A stretch of 62,937 bases of DNA. Origin: Ruminococcus sp. CAG:488. Lineage in GTDB: Bacteria; Bacillota; Clostridia; Oscillospirales; Acutalibacteraceae. Every line of letters begins with the position of its first letter. Position 1 is the first letter of the stretch. The DNA is taken from positions 1 to 62,937 of the forward strand of contig HF999646.1 in assembly GCA_000434055.1 (NCBI GenBank), given 5' to 3'. This document shows positions 1 through 7,413 of the stretch, piece by piece. The translations under genes were made by a program, and so were the position numbers. The notes under the pieces were generated by a model. It worked only from the letters and a program-made list of their open reading frames with translations, did not search any database and was not told the DNA's origin.

Positions 1-26
1 GTGCGATGAGCAGGAAGAAATACAGA

Positions 27-56
27 GTGCAACGTCCGCTCCAAGGACAGTTGCAC
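27..56. repeat. Inverted repeat (hairpin) next to the tRNA remnant
   Basis: Two arms, 27-37 and 45-56, pair almost perfectly (seven bp, a one-base bulge at 49, then four bp) around a 7-nt loop. There is no T-run after it, so it is not a typical terminator. It lies about 20 bp before the tRNA-like 3' end, where a recombinase arm site or an element end would be expected. That role is an inference. Confidence 0.4.
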
Positions 57-64
57 GACAATAT

Positions 65-104
65 TTCTGACCGGTCACAGGTTCGAGCCCTGTTTGAGGC
101 GCCA
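65..104 (+). other. 3' half of a tRNA gene, probable attachment-site (att) remnant
   Basis: Positions 77-93 form a perfect T-arm: a 5-bp stem with the loop TTCGAGC. It is followed by a 7-nt acceptor 3' strand (TTGAGGC, 94-100), a discriminator G (101) and encoded CCA (102-104). The matching 5' acceptor strand GCCTCAA and the D and anticodon arms are absent from the 64 bases to the left, so the gene is not complete here. Integrative elements that enter tRNA genes near the anticodon loop leave exactly such a 3' fragment at one end. The amino acid cannot be assigned. A tRNA split by some other insertion is the main alternative. Confidence 0.5.
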
Positions 105-234
105 TAAAAGAAAGGTATTTTTGATACAATATCAAGGTTACTCTTCTTTGTTTATATTCAACACCCCTGGCTGCCGAAGCCCTTGATATATGGACATTTT
201 TGACAACATTCACACGATTACTGAATTAACACCT

Positions 235-264
235 TCGATAGAGATTTGTTCTATCGAGGATTTT
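235..264 (+). terminator. Rho-independent terminator-like hairpin
   Basis: A perfect 8-bp inverted repeat (235-242 with 250-257) surrounds a 7-nt loop and is followed by a short T-run at 261-264. It could end transcription coming from the left, including the tRNA remnant. The T-tract is short, so strength is uncertain. Confidence 0.5.
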
Positions 265-292
265 ATTCTTTATTAGATTATATATTGCATTT

Positions 293-360
293 GTAATCGT
301 GCGTAAGAAGCGGTAATCGTGCGTAAGAAGCAGTAATCGTGTGAAAGATGGGGTAATGGT
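293..360. repeat. 20-bp tandem repeat, 3.4 copies
   Basis: Units start at 293, 313 and 333, with a partial fourth at 353. Units 1 and 2 differ only at the last base; unit 3 diverges in its second half. The shared core is GTAATCGTG. The unit length is not a multiple of three and no ORF spans the array, so it is non-coding. Directly adjacent units without spacers exclude a CRISPR array. It resembles iterons or a protein-binding array, but nothing in the window identifies a partner. Confidence 0.75.
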
Positions 361-670
361 TGTGGAAAACCAGCAATTCTGTAGAATGAAGTTTTTAGGT
401 ATAGATATTGTTTTATATTTGTGTAAAGAAATTTTTGACTAATTCTTTTTTTATTTAAAAATAATTTATTGCAACTGTTTATAGCTGATAAGATAATTGT
501 TATTCAAAACATTTTGAGACATTCTTTTTAAGGTTGTGCGTGTTTGCAACCGTAAATTTTTATTGAATTGCTGAAAAAAACAGGAGTTTATTTATTTTTA
601 AAATATTTTGTATTCTTGTTTTTAGTATATGTATTAATTATATAAATTATATATTTGCTGAAAATATATA
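361..670. other. AT-rich intergenic stretch, no gene seen
   Basis: About 300 bases of very AT-rich DNA with many short A and T runs and stops in all frames. I see no ORF of useful length, no RNA fold I recognise and no repeat beyond simple AT-richness. It separates the tandem repeat from the promoter at 671. Confidence 0.5.
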
Positions 671-699
671 TTGACAAAATATGTTTGATAATGTATATT
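671..699 (+). promoter_or_regulatory. Sigma-A-type promoter for the 769-1359 gene
   Basis: A consensus -35 TTGACA (671-676), a 17-bp spacer and a -10 TATATT (694-699). Two AGGAGG motifs follow at 705-710 and 714-719. They lie about 50 bp before the only usable in-frame start (TTG 769), so the spacing does not fit well (see the CDS). Confidence 0.75.
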
Positions 700-768
700 T
701 TATTAGGAGGAATAGGAGGTTATATTTGTTGTTTTTTTGAATAATTTGAATGGCAGAAAGATTTTGCA

Positions 769-1359
769 TTGTTTTGTTGTAAATGCGGTAGAGCGTTTAA
801 CGAAAATGAGGTTGAATCATTTAATCCAATCGCAGATGCGATGATGCATTATGATGAAGTCGTAGCCTCTCCAAAACAAAAACGGTTATGTTGCCCAAAA
901 TGCAAATCAAATCATTTGCAGGCTATAGTGGAGACAGCAACCTCTGCAAGAACAATAGGAAATGGTTATTCTCCCGCAAAAGGTTGTTTAGGTTCCTTGC
1001 TGTTTGGATCCGGGGGATGGCTTCTTGGGGCGTTGGGACAGCGGCAAAGAACAATAATTGAAACTCAAAATCGAAATTATTGGATTTGCAATGATTGCGG
1101 ATATAAATTCAGAAACACAGAAGATTGGCACGAAGAAATAAAGAAAAAAGAGCAAGCTGTGAAAGTCAACCTTGTGTTAACAATCTTTTTTATTATCGTT
1201 GCTATGTTACTGTTTACAGGTGGTGAAGTATCCTCAGTTGTTGGCATTGTGTTCTTGATTATTGGAGCGGTAAATGCTATCACTTTTTTCCTAGGAAAAA
1301 CAAGGATTCGAAATGAACTTCAACATCTTGATGATCTCGAAAGTTCCTCTATGGAGTAA
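769..1359 (+). CDS. Zinc-ribbon membrane protein of unknown function
   Basis: 196 residues. Cysteine groups at 3-6, 41-45 and 107-110 look like zinc ribbons. Two membrane segments follow at about 134-151 and 156-175, with a short acidic tail, so the ribbons probably face the cytoplasm. I do not recognise the family. The TTG start begins the protein right at the first Cys group. The strong AGGAGG motifs lie about 50 bases upstream, and a 10-codon ORF from ATG 750 overlaps the start in another frame. A small indel near 770 may therefore have cut off the true N-terminus. The gene has its own promoter and stands alone between the tRNA remnant and the VWA stub. Confidence 0.65.
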   Translation: MFCCKCGRAFNENEVESFNPIADAMMHYDEVVASPKQKRLCCPKCKSNHLQAIVETATSARTIGNGYSPAKGCLGSLLFGSGGWLLGALGQRQRTIIETQNRNYWICNDCGYKFRNTEDWHEEIKKKEQAVKVNLVLTIFFIIVAMLLFTGGEVSSVVGIVFLIIGAVNAITFFLGKTRIRNELQHLDDLESSSME

Positions 1360-1445
1360 TTCAGTAAGCAAAAGATTTTCAAAAACAGTTGGGAAAACCC
1401 AGAAAACTGCGATTTGATAAACAAAGAATAAGGAGTGTAACAAAC

Positions 1446-1586
1446 ATGGGCAGTTTATTTTAGGATATGCTAGGCAGCGACGGTCAAATGATCGATACAA
1501 ATGTTGATATCGTTTTTGTGATCGATGCCACCGAAAGCATGCAACAGTTAACTATAAGTTTACAAAAAATTTACATTTTGGAATAA
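1446..1586 (+). pseudogene. Remnant of a VWA-domain protein gene
   Basis: A good ribosome binding site (AGGAG at 1431-1435) precedes ATG 1446. The frame meets TAG at 1461-1463 and then continues to TAA 1584 through residues matching the start of a von Willebrand A domain. The hydrophobic beta strand VDIVFVIDAT ends in the MIDAS-like D-x-(S/T)-x-S pattern (DATES). All the rest of the domain is missing, and the next gene begins 27 bases later. So an intact VWA gene once started here and was truncated and stopped. Its loss is probably linked to arrival of the EPS locus, which is an inference. Confidence 0.6.
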
Positions 1587-1613
1587 GCTTTGGGTAATCA
1601 AGGAGAATTTTAT

Positions 1614-2381
1614 ATGAAGAAAAACAACAAACCGGTCAGGGAATACTATACTATCGACTTAGTACATATTTTTAAAACCCTTTGGCAGAGAATATGGCTG
1701 ATTGTCTTGGCAGGCATAATTGCCGCAGGAATCGGATTTTCCGTGTCGGCATTTTTAATCAAGCCGGAGTATTCCTCATCAATAATGCTTTATGTCAACA
1801 ACAGCTCGTTTTCGTTGGGCAACACGAGCTTCAGCATCAGCTCCTCCGAAATCACCGCCGCACAGAGCCTTGTTAAAACATACGGCGAGATTCTCAACAA
1901 CCGCTCGACCCTTGAGCGTGTTATTGAAAAGGCCGATGTTCCGTATTCGTATAAGCAGATGAGCAAAAAAATTCAGTCCGGCCAGTCGAACAATACCGAA
2001 ATCATGAGGGTTGACGTTACAACCAACGACCCTTACGAGGCCGCAAAGATTGCAAACTGTATCGCAGAGGTTCTTCCCGTAAGAATATCGGAGATTATTG
2101 ACGGCGCCTCCATGGAGGTTGTCGATGCCGCAGTGCCGAACCTTGAAAAGGTTTCACCGAGCATAACTCAATATACCGCCGTCGGTCTGATTTTGGGAGT
2201 GTTGCTTTCGGCATTGGCGATTGCCGTCGGAGCCTTGATGGATGACACTATCCACGACGAAGAGTACATCTTACAGACTTATGACTACCCGATTTTGGCG
2301 AAGGTTCCCGATCTTTTAGACTCGGACAAGAAAAAGTACGGCTACTACAGCGCCAAAAAGAAAACCTCGAAGAATTCATAA
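1614..2381 (+). CDS. Wzz/CpsC-type polysaccharide co-polymerase (BY-kinase membrane partner)
   Basis: 255 residues from ATG 1614, which has AGGAG at 1601-1605; an in-frame TTG at 1590 is less likely. The topology is that of CpsC/CapA proteins: a short cytoplasmic N-terminus, TM1 at about 27-49, an extracellular Wzz domain, TM2 at about 188-208 and a cytoplasmic tail. The P-rich segment just before TM2 (PNLEKVSPS) is typical. Family members control chain length of capsule or EPS and activate the tyrosine kinase encoded next. This is the first gene of the EPS run. I could not find a convincing promoter between 1360 and 1613. Confidence 0.9.
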   Translation: MKKNNKPVREYYTIDLVHIFKTLWQRIWLIVLAGIIAAGIGFSVSAFLIKPEYSSSIMLYVNNSSFSLGNTSFSISSSEITAAQSLVKTYGEILNNRSTLERVIEKADVPYSYKQMSKKIQSGQSNNTEIMRVDVTTNDPYEAAKIANCIAEVLPVRISEIIDGASMEVVDAAVPNLEKVSPSITQYTAVGLILGVLLSALAIAVGALMDDTIHDEEYILQTYDYPILAKVPDLLDSDKKKYGYYSAKKKTSKNS

Positions 2382-2396
2382 GGACGGTATATAGAC

Positions 2397-3161
2397 ATGG
2401 GATTATTTAAAAATAATAAAACAAGCGCTGTTTTTACCGAAAAGGATTCAAGAAAGACTCTGCACAAGAACCTTGAATTTACAGCCATTGAACAGTATAA
2501 AATTCTCAGAACAAACCTTGATTTTACCCTGCCCGAGGACGTTAAGTGTCCGATTATCGGCGTAACAAGCTCGATGAGAGGAGAGGGAAAAAGCACGACC
2601 GCAGTCAATCTTTCATATGTTCTCGCCGAAAAGGGCGATCCGGTTCTTCTTATTGACGGCGACCTGAGAATTCCTTCAATCGCAAAGAAAATGAACCTCG
2701 AATCCACACCGGGTCTTACCGACCTTTTGATGGGTCACGGTGCTCATATGCCGGATTTCCGTTCGGCATTGCTGAAGAACTGGTACATATTGCCCTCGGG
2801 AGAAATTCCGCCGAACCCGTCGGAGCTTCTCGGCTCTCGCAGAATGGAATTTATCCTCGACAGGCTTCGTGAAAGCTTCGATTATATCATCATTGATTTG
2901 CCGCCCGTCAACATCGTTTCGGACGCATTGTCGATAGCCTCACTTATCGACGGTATGGTAGTCGTCGTTCGTGAGGACTACACCGAAAAGAAGGAATTGG
3001 AGCGTTGCTTCAGACAGCTTCAGCTTTCTAACGTCAATGTTCTTGGCTGCATTTTGAACGAATCGAAGAACGACGGCGGATCTTACAAGAAATACAGAAA
3101 GCACAAGTATTATAAATACTACAAATACTATCAAGGTTCCTCGAAGAGTGATAGAAAATGA
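2397..3161 (+). CDS. BY-kinase (CpsD/EpsB-type tyrosine autokinase)
   Basis: 254 residues. Walker A with K65 (GEGKST), a Walker A' motif at about 83-89 (LLIDGDLR) and Walker B at 163-167 (YIIID) are all present. The C-terminus has eight tyrosines between 230 and 245, the autophosphorylation cluster of bacterial tyrosine kinases. It is a separate polypeptide from its membrane activator, as in Gram-positive bacteria, and acts at the inner face of the membrane. It sits 15 bp after the co-polymerase gene and overlaps the phosphatase gene by 4 bp (ATGA). Cycling of phosphorylation on the Tyr cluster is expected to control polymer length and output. Confidence 0.93.
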   Translation: MGLFKNNKTSAVFTEKDSRKTLHKNLEFTAIEQYKILRTNLDFTLPEDVKCPIIGVTSSMRGEGKSTTAVNLSYVLAEKGDPVLLIDGDLRIPSIAKKMNLESTPGLTDLLMGHGAHMPDFRSALLKNWYILPSGEIPPNPSELLGSRRMEFILDRLRESFDYIIIDLPPVNIVSDALSIASLIDGMVVVVREDYTEKKELERCFRQLQLSNVNVLGCILNESKNDGGSYKKYRKHKYYKYYKYYQGSSKSDRK

Positions 3162-3850
3162 TTGATTGGCATTCTCATATTTTGCCCGGCATCGACGACG
3201 GAAGCGGCAGTATCGAAGAAAGCCTTGCGCTTTTGAAAATGCAGCGTGAACAGGGAGCGGATACCGTAATCGCAACTCCTCATTTTTTCGCCGACGATGA
3301 AACGGTTGATGAATTCTTAGCCCGCAGGCAGGAAAGTCTCGACAGTCTGCTTTCAGCGGCTCGGGACGAAATTCCCCGTATAATCTGCGGTGCCGAGGTC
3401 AAATATTATCCGGGTATCGGAAAATTGGAGTCGTTGAGCAAGCTCTGCATCGGTGAAAGCAATCTGATTTTGCTTGAAATGCCGATGGGTAAATGGACGG
3501 AATATACGGTTCGTGAATTGACCGAAATTGCCGTGACTCACAGGGTGAGGGTAATTCTGGCTCACATCGACAGATACTTAAAGATTGAAAGCGATTCCGT
3601 GTGGGAACGTCTTTACGAAAGCGGAATCCTGATGCAGGTGAACGCATCCTTCTTCAATGAGCTTTTCACAAAGAAAAAGGCGACGGATATGCTCGCTCGG
3701 GGCGGCATTCATGCGATCGGCTCCGATTGTCACAACCTTCGCAACCGTCCGCCACGCTTGGGTAAGGCATATGAGCTCATTCGCAAAAAGCTCGGCGATG
3801 AGTTCGTTACACAGTTTAATGAGTATGGTTATTCATTACTCTTTGAATAA
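3158..3850 (+). CDS. PHP-type protein-tyrosine phosphatase (CpsB/YwqE family)
   Basis: 230 residues. It opens with the PHP metal motif (H5, H7 in DWHSH), followed by ATPHFF around 42 and later metal-ligand motifs (AEVKY, AHIDRY, SDCHN). CpsB enzymes are Mn-dependent phosphatases that remove phosphate from the Tyr cluster of the BY-kinase. Its start overlaps the kinase stop by 4 bp, indicating translational coupling and matching the usual C-D-B module. Confidence 0.92.
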   Translation: MIDWHSHILPGIDDGSGSIEESLALLKMQREQGADTVIATPHFFADDETVDEFLARRQESLDSLLSAARDEIPRIICGAEVKYYPGIGKLESLSKLCIGESNLILLEMPMGKWTEYTVRELTEIAVTHRVRVILAHIDRYLKIESDSVWERLYESGILMQVNASFFNELFTKKKATDMLARGGIHAIGSDCHNLRNRPPRLGKAYELIRKKLGDEFVTQFNEYGYSLLFE

Positions 3851-3875
3851 AAATTTATTTGAAAGGATTTTTATT

Positions 3876-4565
3876 ATGAAAAAATTATCAACCTTTTTAA
3901 CTGCAATTTTAATAGCGTCAATCCTTACGGTAGGCGTATTTGCCGCACCGTTCATCAAAAGCCCGGGTTCCGCATCCGCTCCCGAGCTCATTGAATACGA
4001 ATCGGAATCTCCGGAGTGCAAGGCGAGACTGGTTATCACACCGTATTCTCACCGTGACGATCTGAACAACGACCTCAAGTCGATGATAGTAAAAGCGTAT
4101 AACGAAATCCGTTCCGCAGGTGATCTCACCGAGTTGAACAAGGATCTGGCAACCGTCGCTCAGAGTAAGGGCATCGCAACCAGGAATTTGGCAGTCTGCG
4201 ATTTGTTCGATCTTCACTATGAGAACTGCGCCCACCATGAGCCGCACGGCAGCTTCAGAATCAAGCTCAAGGACGACAACGCAAACAGATTTGTTGCGCT
4301 CCTGCACTATTACAACGGCGAGTGGGAGCTGATTGACAACGCAAAAATCAACGGCGAATATCTTGAATTTACCATCAAGGAGTTCTCTCCTTTTGCAATT
4401 GTTGTCGATAATTCCGATGTTGCCGACGATACGGGCACAGCGGAAAATCCCGCAACGGGTAACATCGAGGACGGAATCAAAATCGGCGTATTGGCAGGAG
4501 TAATGTGCGTTTCCCTGGTTGCCGGTGTTGTCCTTTGGAAGAAATCTAAGAAACAGGCCGCTTAA
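3876..4565 (+). CDS. Secreted protein with NPATG sorting-like signal
   Basis: 229 residues from ATG 3876 (GAAAGGA upstream). It has a Sec signal peptide (about 1-22), an unrecognised extracellular region with acidic patches and a few cysteines, then NPATG at 191-195. A hydrophobic stretch (about 200-215) and the basic tail WKKSKK follow. That order is a sortase cell-wall sorting signal, although NPATG is not the common LPXTG. A class B sortase is encoded at the other end of the same run (25280), and class B enzymes often prefer NPxTx-type motifs. It may instead simply stay as a membrane-anchored protein. Its function in the EPS locus is unknown. Confidence 0.75.
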   Translation: MKKLSTFLTAILIASILTVGVFAAPFIKSPGSASAPELIEYESESPECKARLVITPYSHRDDLNNDLKSMIVKAYNEIRSAGDLTELNKDLATVAQSKGIATRNLAVCDLFDLHYENCAHHEPHGSFRIKLKDDNANRFVALLHYYNGEWELIDNAKINGEYLEFTIKEFSPFAIVVDNSDVADDTGTAENPATGNIEDGIKIGVLAGVMCVSLVAGVVLWKKSKKQAA

Positions 4566-4579
4566 AAAGAGGAGTCTTT

Positions 4580-5569
4580 ATGGGAAAAAAACGGAACGAT
4601 AAAAGAAAGCTGATGCGTGGCTTAGCCGTCGCTCTTTTGGCAGTGTTTCTTTTAACAGGTGCTTTTTTGCTTTTGGAATTATGGGAAAAGCGTCAAAGCA
4701 TTTTCCCCGAGCAAAAAACCGAGAATACCGTTTATGAATATAACGGTGTCGAGTATGTGAAAAACGAAGATGTTGAATCGTTTTTGATCCTCGGCCTTGA
4801 TAAGTTTGAGGACGCAATTAATAACGATTCTTACAATAACGATCAGCGGGCGGACTTCTTGATGCTGTTGGTCTTTGACAACAGTGAGAAAAAGTTCACG
4901 GCGGTTCACCTTAACCGTGACACAATGGTTAATATGAACGTTTTGGGCGTTGCCGGTCAGAAGATTGGCACGGTCAACAAACAGCTCGCCTTGGCTCATA
5001 CCTACGGCAACGGCAGGGATGTCAGCTGTCGCAACACCGCCGACGCTGTTTCCGAGCTTTTGAACGGCGTTAAGGTAAATCACTACCTTTCAATAACCAT
5101 GGACGCCGTGCCGATTTTGAACGACCTTTTGGGCGGCGTTGAGGTCACCGTTTTGGACGATTTCAGCGGTATTGACGACACACTCATAAAGGGTGAAACG
5201 GTTACACTTCACGGCGATCATGCGCTCACCTATGTGCGCGAACGTTACGGACTTGAGGACAGCTCAAACAGCACCCGTATGGTGCGTCAAAGACAGTATA
5301 TGACCGCAGTTTACGATAAGGCTATGCTCAAAATCGAAAACGATGACAATTTTGTTATTGAAGCATCTTCAAAGCTTGCCGATTATATCGTGTCCGATCG
5401 CTCGGTCAATCAGCTTCAGGAAATTGCGAAAAAGCTGTCGCAGTATAAATTTACCGAAATCGAAACCCTTGAGGGCGAGTCGGTCGTCAAGGACGGCTTG
5501 ATGGAGTTTCGCCCCGACGCCGATTCGATTGATAAGATTGTTTTTGAATTGTTTTACAAGAAGAAGTAA
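4580..5569 (+). CDS. LytR-CpsA-Psr (LCP) family glycopolymer ligase
   Basis: 329 residues. A basic N-terminus and one membrane anchor (about 11-32) precede an extracellular LCP domain. Visible motifs are the polyprenyl-phosphate binding Asp/Arg motif (HLNRDTM), GGVEV and the C-terminal arginine motif with HALTYVRERYG. LCP proteins transfer undecaprenyl-linked polymers onto the cell wall, so this gene suggests the polymer is at least partly wall-linked. It lies 14 bp after the NPATG protein gene and 18 bp before the priming transferase. Confidence 0.93.
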   Translation: MGKKRNDKRKLMRGLAVALLAVFLLTGAFLLLELWEKRQSIFPEQKTENTVYEYNGVEYVKNEDVESFLILGLDKFEDAINNDSYNNDQRADFLMLLVFDNSEKKFTAVHLNRDTMVNMNVLGVAGQKIGTVNKQLALAHTYGNGRDVSCRNTADAVSELLNGVKVNHYLSITMDAVPILNDLLGGVEVTVLDDFSGIDDTLIKGETVTLHGDHALTYVRERYGLEDSSNSTRMVRQRQYMTAVYDKAMLKIENDDNFVIEASSKLADYIVSDRSVNQLQEIAKKLSQYKFTEIETLEGESVVKDGLMEFRPDADSIDKIVFELFYKKK

Positions 5570-5587
5570 AAAGAACAGGAGGAGCGT

Positions 5588-6274
5588 ATGGAAGGCAAGA
5601 ACAGTTATATCATTTCCTCCGGCTCACAAAGCGAAAGCGCCGAGCCCGAAATTACAATATATGAAAATCCTGTCTATCTCGCAGTCAAAAGATGCTTTGA
5701 TATTGTTTTTTCTTTGCTTTGTATAATTGTTTTTACAATTCCGATTCTGTTTGTAATGCTTTTGATCGTTATCGACAGTCCGGGAGCGGCTCCTATTTAT
5801 ACCCAATACAGAGTTGGCAAAAACGGCAGGGTATTCAAGTTTTATAAATTACGTTCAATGGTGCCCGAAGCGGATCAAATGTTGGATTCGTTGCTTGATC
5901 AAAATGAAATGGAAGGTCCGGCATTCAAGATTTCGAACGATCCCCGTATCACACGGGTCGGTCGGGTGATCAGAAAAACCTGTATTGACGAATTGCCTCA
6001 GCTTTGGAATATCCTAAAGGGTGATATGAGCTTCGTCGGCCCACGTCCGCCGCTTCCGAAGGAAGTTGAGCAGTACAACGATTTTCAGCGGAACCGCTTG
6101 AGCGTTGTGCCGGGGCTCACCTGTTATTGGCAAATTCAGCCAAACAGAAACAGCCTGACCTTTGATAAATGGCTCGAACTGGATTTAAAGTATATCGAAG
6201 AGAGAAACGTAAAAACCGATTTGATGATTATATTTAAAACCGTCGGTGCCGTCTTGAACATGGAGAGTGTGTAA
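5588..6274 (+). CDS. Priming phosphoglycosyltransferase (undecaprenyl-phosphate sugar-1-phosphate transferase)
   Basis: 228 residues, the size of the short, single-hairpin class of Bac_transf enzymes (EpsL/WcaJ C-terminal domain). A membrane segment at about 38-60 is followed by the catalytic core. Diagnostic motifs are YRVGKNG, the DELPQLWNILKGDMS helix with its Asp-Glu pair, and VGPRPPLP. It loads the first sugar phosphate onto undecaprenyl phosphate at the cytoplasmic face and so starts each repeat unit. The sugar cannot be told from sequence. The next gene's ATG follows its stop codon directly. Confidence 0.93.
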   Translation: MEGKNSYIISSGSQSESAEPEITIYENPVYLAVKRCFDIVFSLLCIIVFTIPILFVMLLIVIDSPGAAPIYTQYRVGKNGRVFKFYKLRSMVPEADQMLDSLLDQNEMEGPAFKISNDPRITRVGRVIRKTCIDELPQLWNILKGDMSFVGPRPPLPKEVEQYNDFQRNRLSVVPGLTCYWQIQPNRNSLTFDKWLELDLKYIEERNVKTDLMIIFKTVGAVLNMESV

Positions 6275-7411
6275 ATGCCTCAGCGCAAGGACGAAAAATT
6301 GCATATTGCCATGTTGGGTCACAAACGAATTCCGTCCAGAGAGGGCGGGGTCGAGATCGTTGTCGGCGAATTGGCTACCCGTATGGCTGCTATGGGTCAC
6401 GATGTTACCTGCTTTAACAGGGGAGGACACCATGTCAGCGGAGTCGATTTTGACGAAAATGCGATGACCGAATATAAGGGAGTAAAGCTAAAGCGTGTTT
6501 TTACGGTTGATGCAAAGGGATTGGCGGCTGTGACCTCGTCCTTTTTTGCCGCCGTGAAGGCCGCTTTCGGCAAATTCGACGTTGTTCATTTTCATGCCGA
6601 GGGTCCGTGCGCCATGCTTTGGATTCCGAAATTGTTCGGCAAAAGGTGCGTCGCAACCGTTCACGGCCTTGACCATCAACGTGCAAAATGGGGTAAATTC
6701 GCCTCGTTTTACATTTTTGCCGGTGAAAAATGTGCGGTAAAATTTGCCGATGAAATCATTGTCCTGAGCGAGAATACACAAAAGTATTTTGAGGACACAT
6801 ATTCAAGAAAAACCGTTTTTATACCCAACGGGGTGAGTAAAAACGCTTTGAAGCCGGCCGAGGAAATAACCAAAAGATTCGGCCTTGAAAAGGACGGCTA
6901 CATCTTATATTTAGGCAGACTTGTTCCCGAAAAGGGAATACATTATCTGATTGAAGCCTTTAAAGAAATTGATACGGATAAGAAGCTTGTCATTGCGGGC
7001 GGCGCATCCGACAGCACGGAATATGCCGACGAGCTGAAAAAATCCGCCTGCGACAATATAATTTTCACCGATTTTGTAAAGGGCGGATTGCTGGAGGAGC
7101 TTTATTCGAACGCATATATCTATGTTTTGCCCTCCGATTTGGAGGGGATGCCGCTGAGCTTACTTGAAGCGATGAGCTACGGAAACTGTTGCGTCACCTC
7201 CGATATTCATGAATGTAAAAGTGTTATCGGAGAGTGCGGCGTTACCTTTAAAAAGGGCGATGTCGGCGACCTGAAAGAAAAGCTTCAACGGCTTTTGAAC
7301 GATTCCGAGGCCGTTGAAAAATACAAATCCGTTTCGTCCGATTATGTCTGCAACAGGTTTAATTGGGACGAGGTTACTCGGAGAACGCTCGAGCTGTATT
7401 ACGGTGAATAA
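6275..7411 (+). CDS. Glycosyltransferase family 4
   Basis: 378 residues, GT-B fold. The N-terminal domain begins LHIAMLGHKR followed by GGVE, as in the DUF1972/rhamnosyltransferase-like GT4 group. The C-terminal domain has GRLVPEKGI and the EX7E nucleotide-sugar motif region (PSDLEGMPLSLLEAMSYG). It is soluble and predicted to add the second or a later sugar on the lipid carrier. The start codon abuts the previous stop, so the genes are probably co-translated. The donor sugar is unknown. Confidence 0.88.
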   Translation: MPQRKDEKLHIAMLGHKRIPSREGGVEIVVGELATRMAAMGHDVTCFNRGGHHVSGVDFDENAMTEYKGVKLKRVFTVDAKGLAAVTSSFFAAVKAAFGKFDVVHFHAEGPCAMLWIPKLFGKRCVATVHGLDHQRAKWGKFASFYIFAGEKCAVKFADEIIVLSENTQKYFEDTYSRKTVFIPNGVSKNALKPAEEITKRFGLEKDGYILYLGRLVPEKGIHYLIEAFKEIDTDKKLVIAGGASDSTEYADELKKSACDNIIFTDFVKGGLLEELYSNAYIYVLPSDLEGMPLSLLEAMSYGNCCVTSDIHECKSVIGECGVTFKKGDVGDLKEKLQRLLNDSEAVEKYKSVSSDYVCNRFNWDEVTRRTLELYYGE

Positions 7412-7413
7412 AT

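Noticed and set aside
1..104. tmRNA or selenocysteine tRNA
   Set aside because: The acceptor strand and T-arm do not match the usual ends of either RNA, and the required 5' acceptor strand is absent.
293..360. CRISPR array
   Set aside because: Only 3.4 copies, no spacers between units and no cas genes anywhere in the window.
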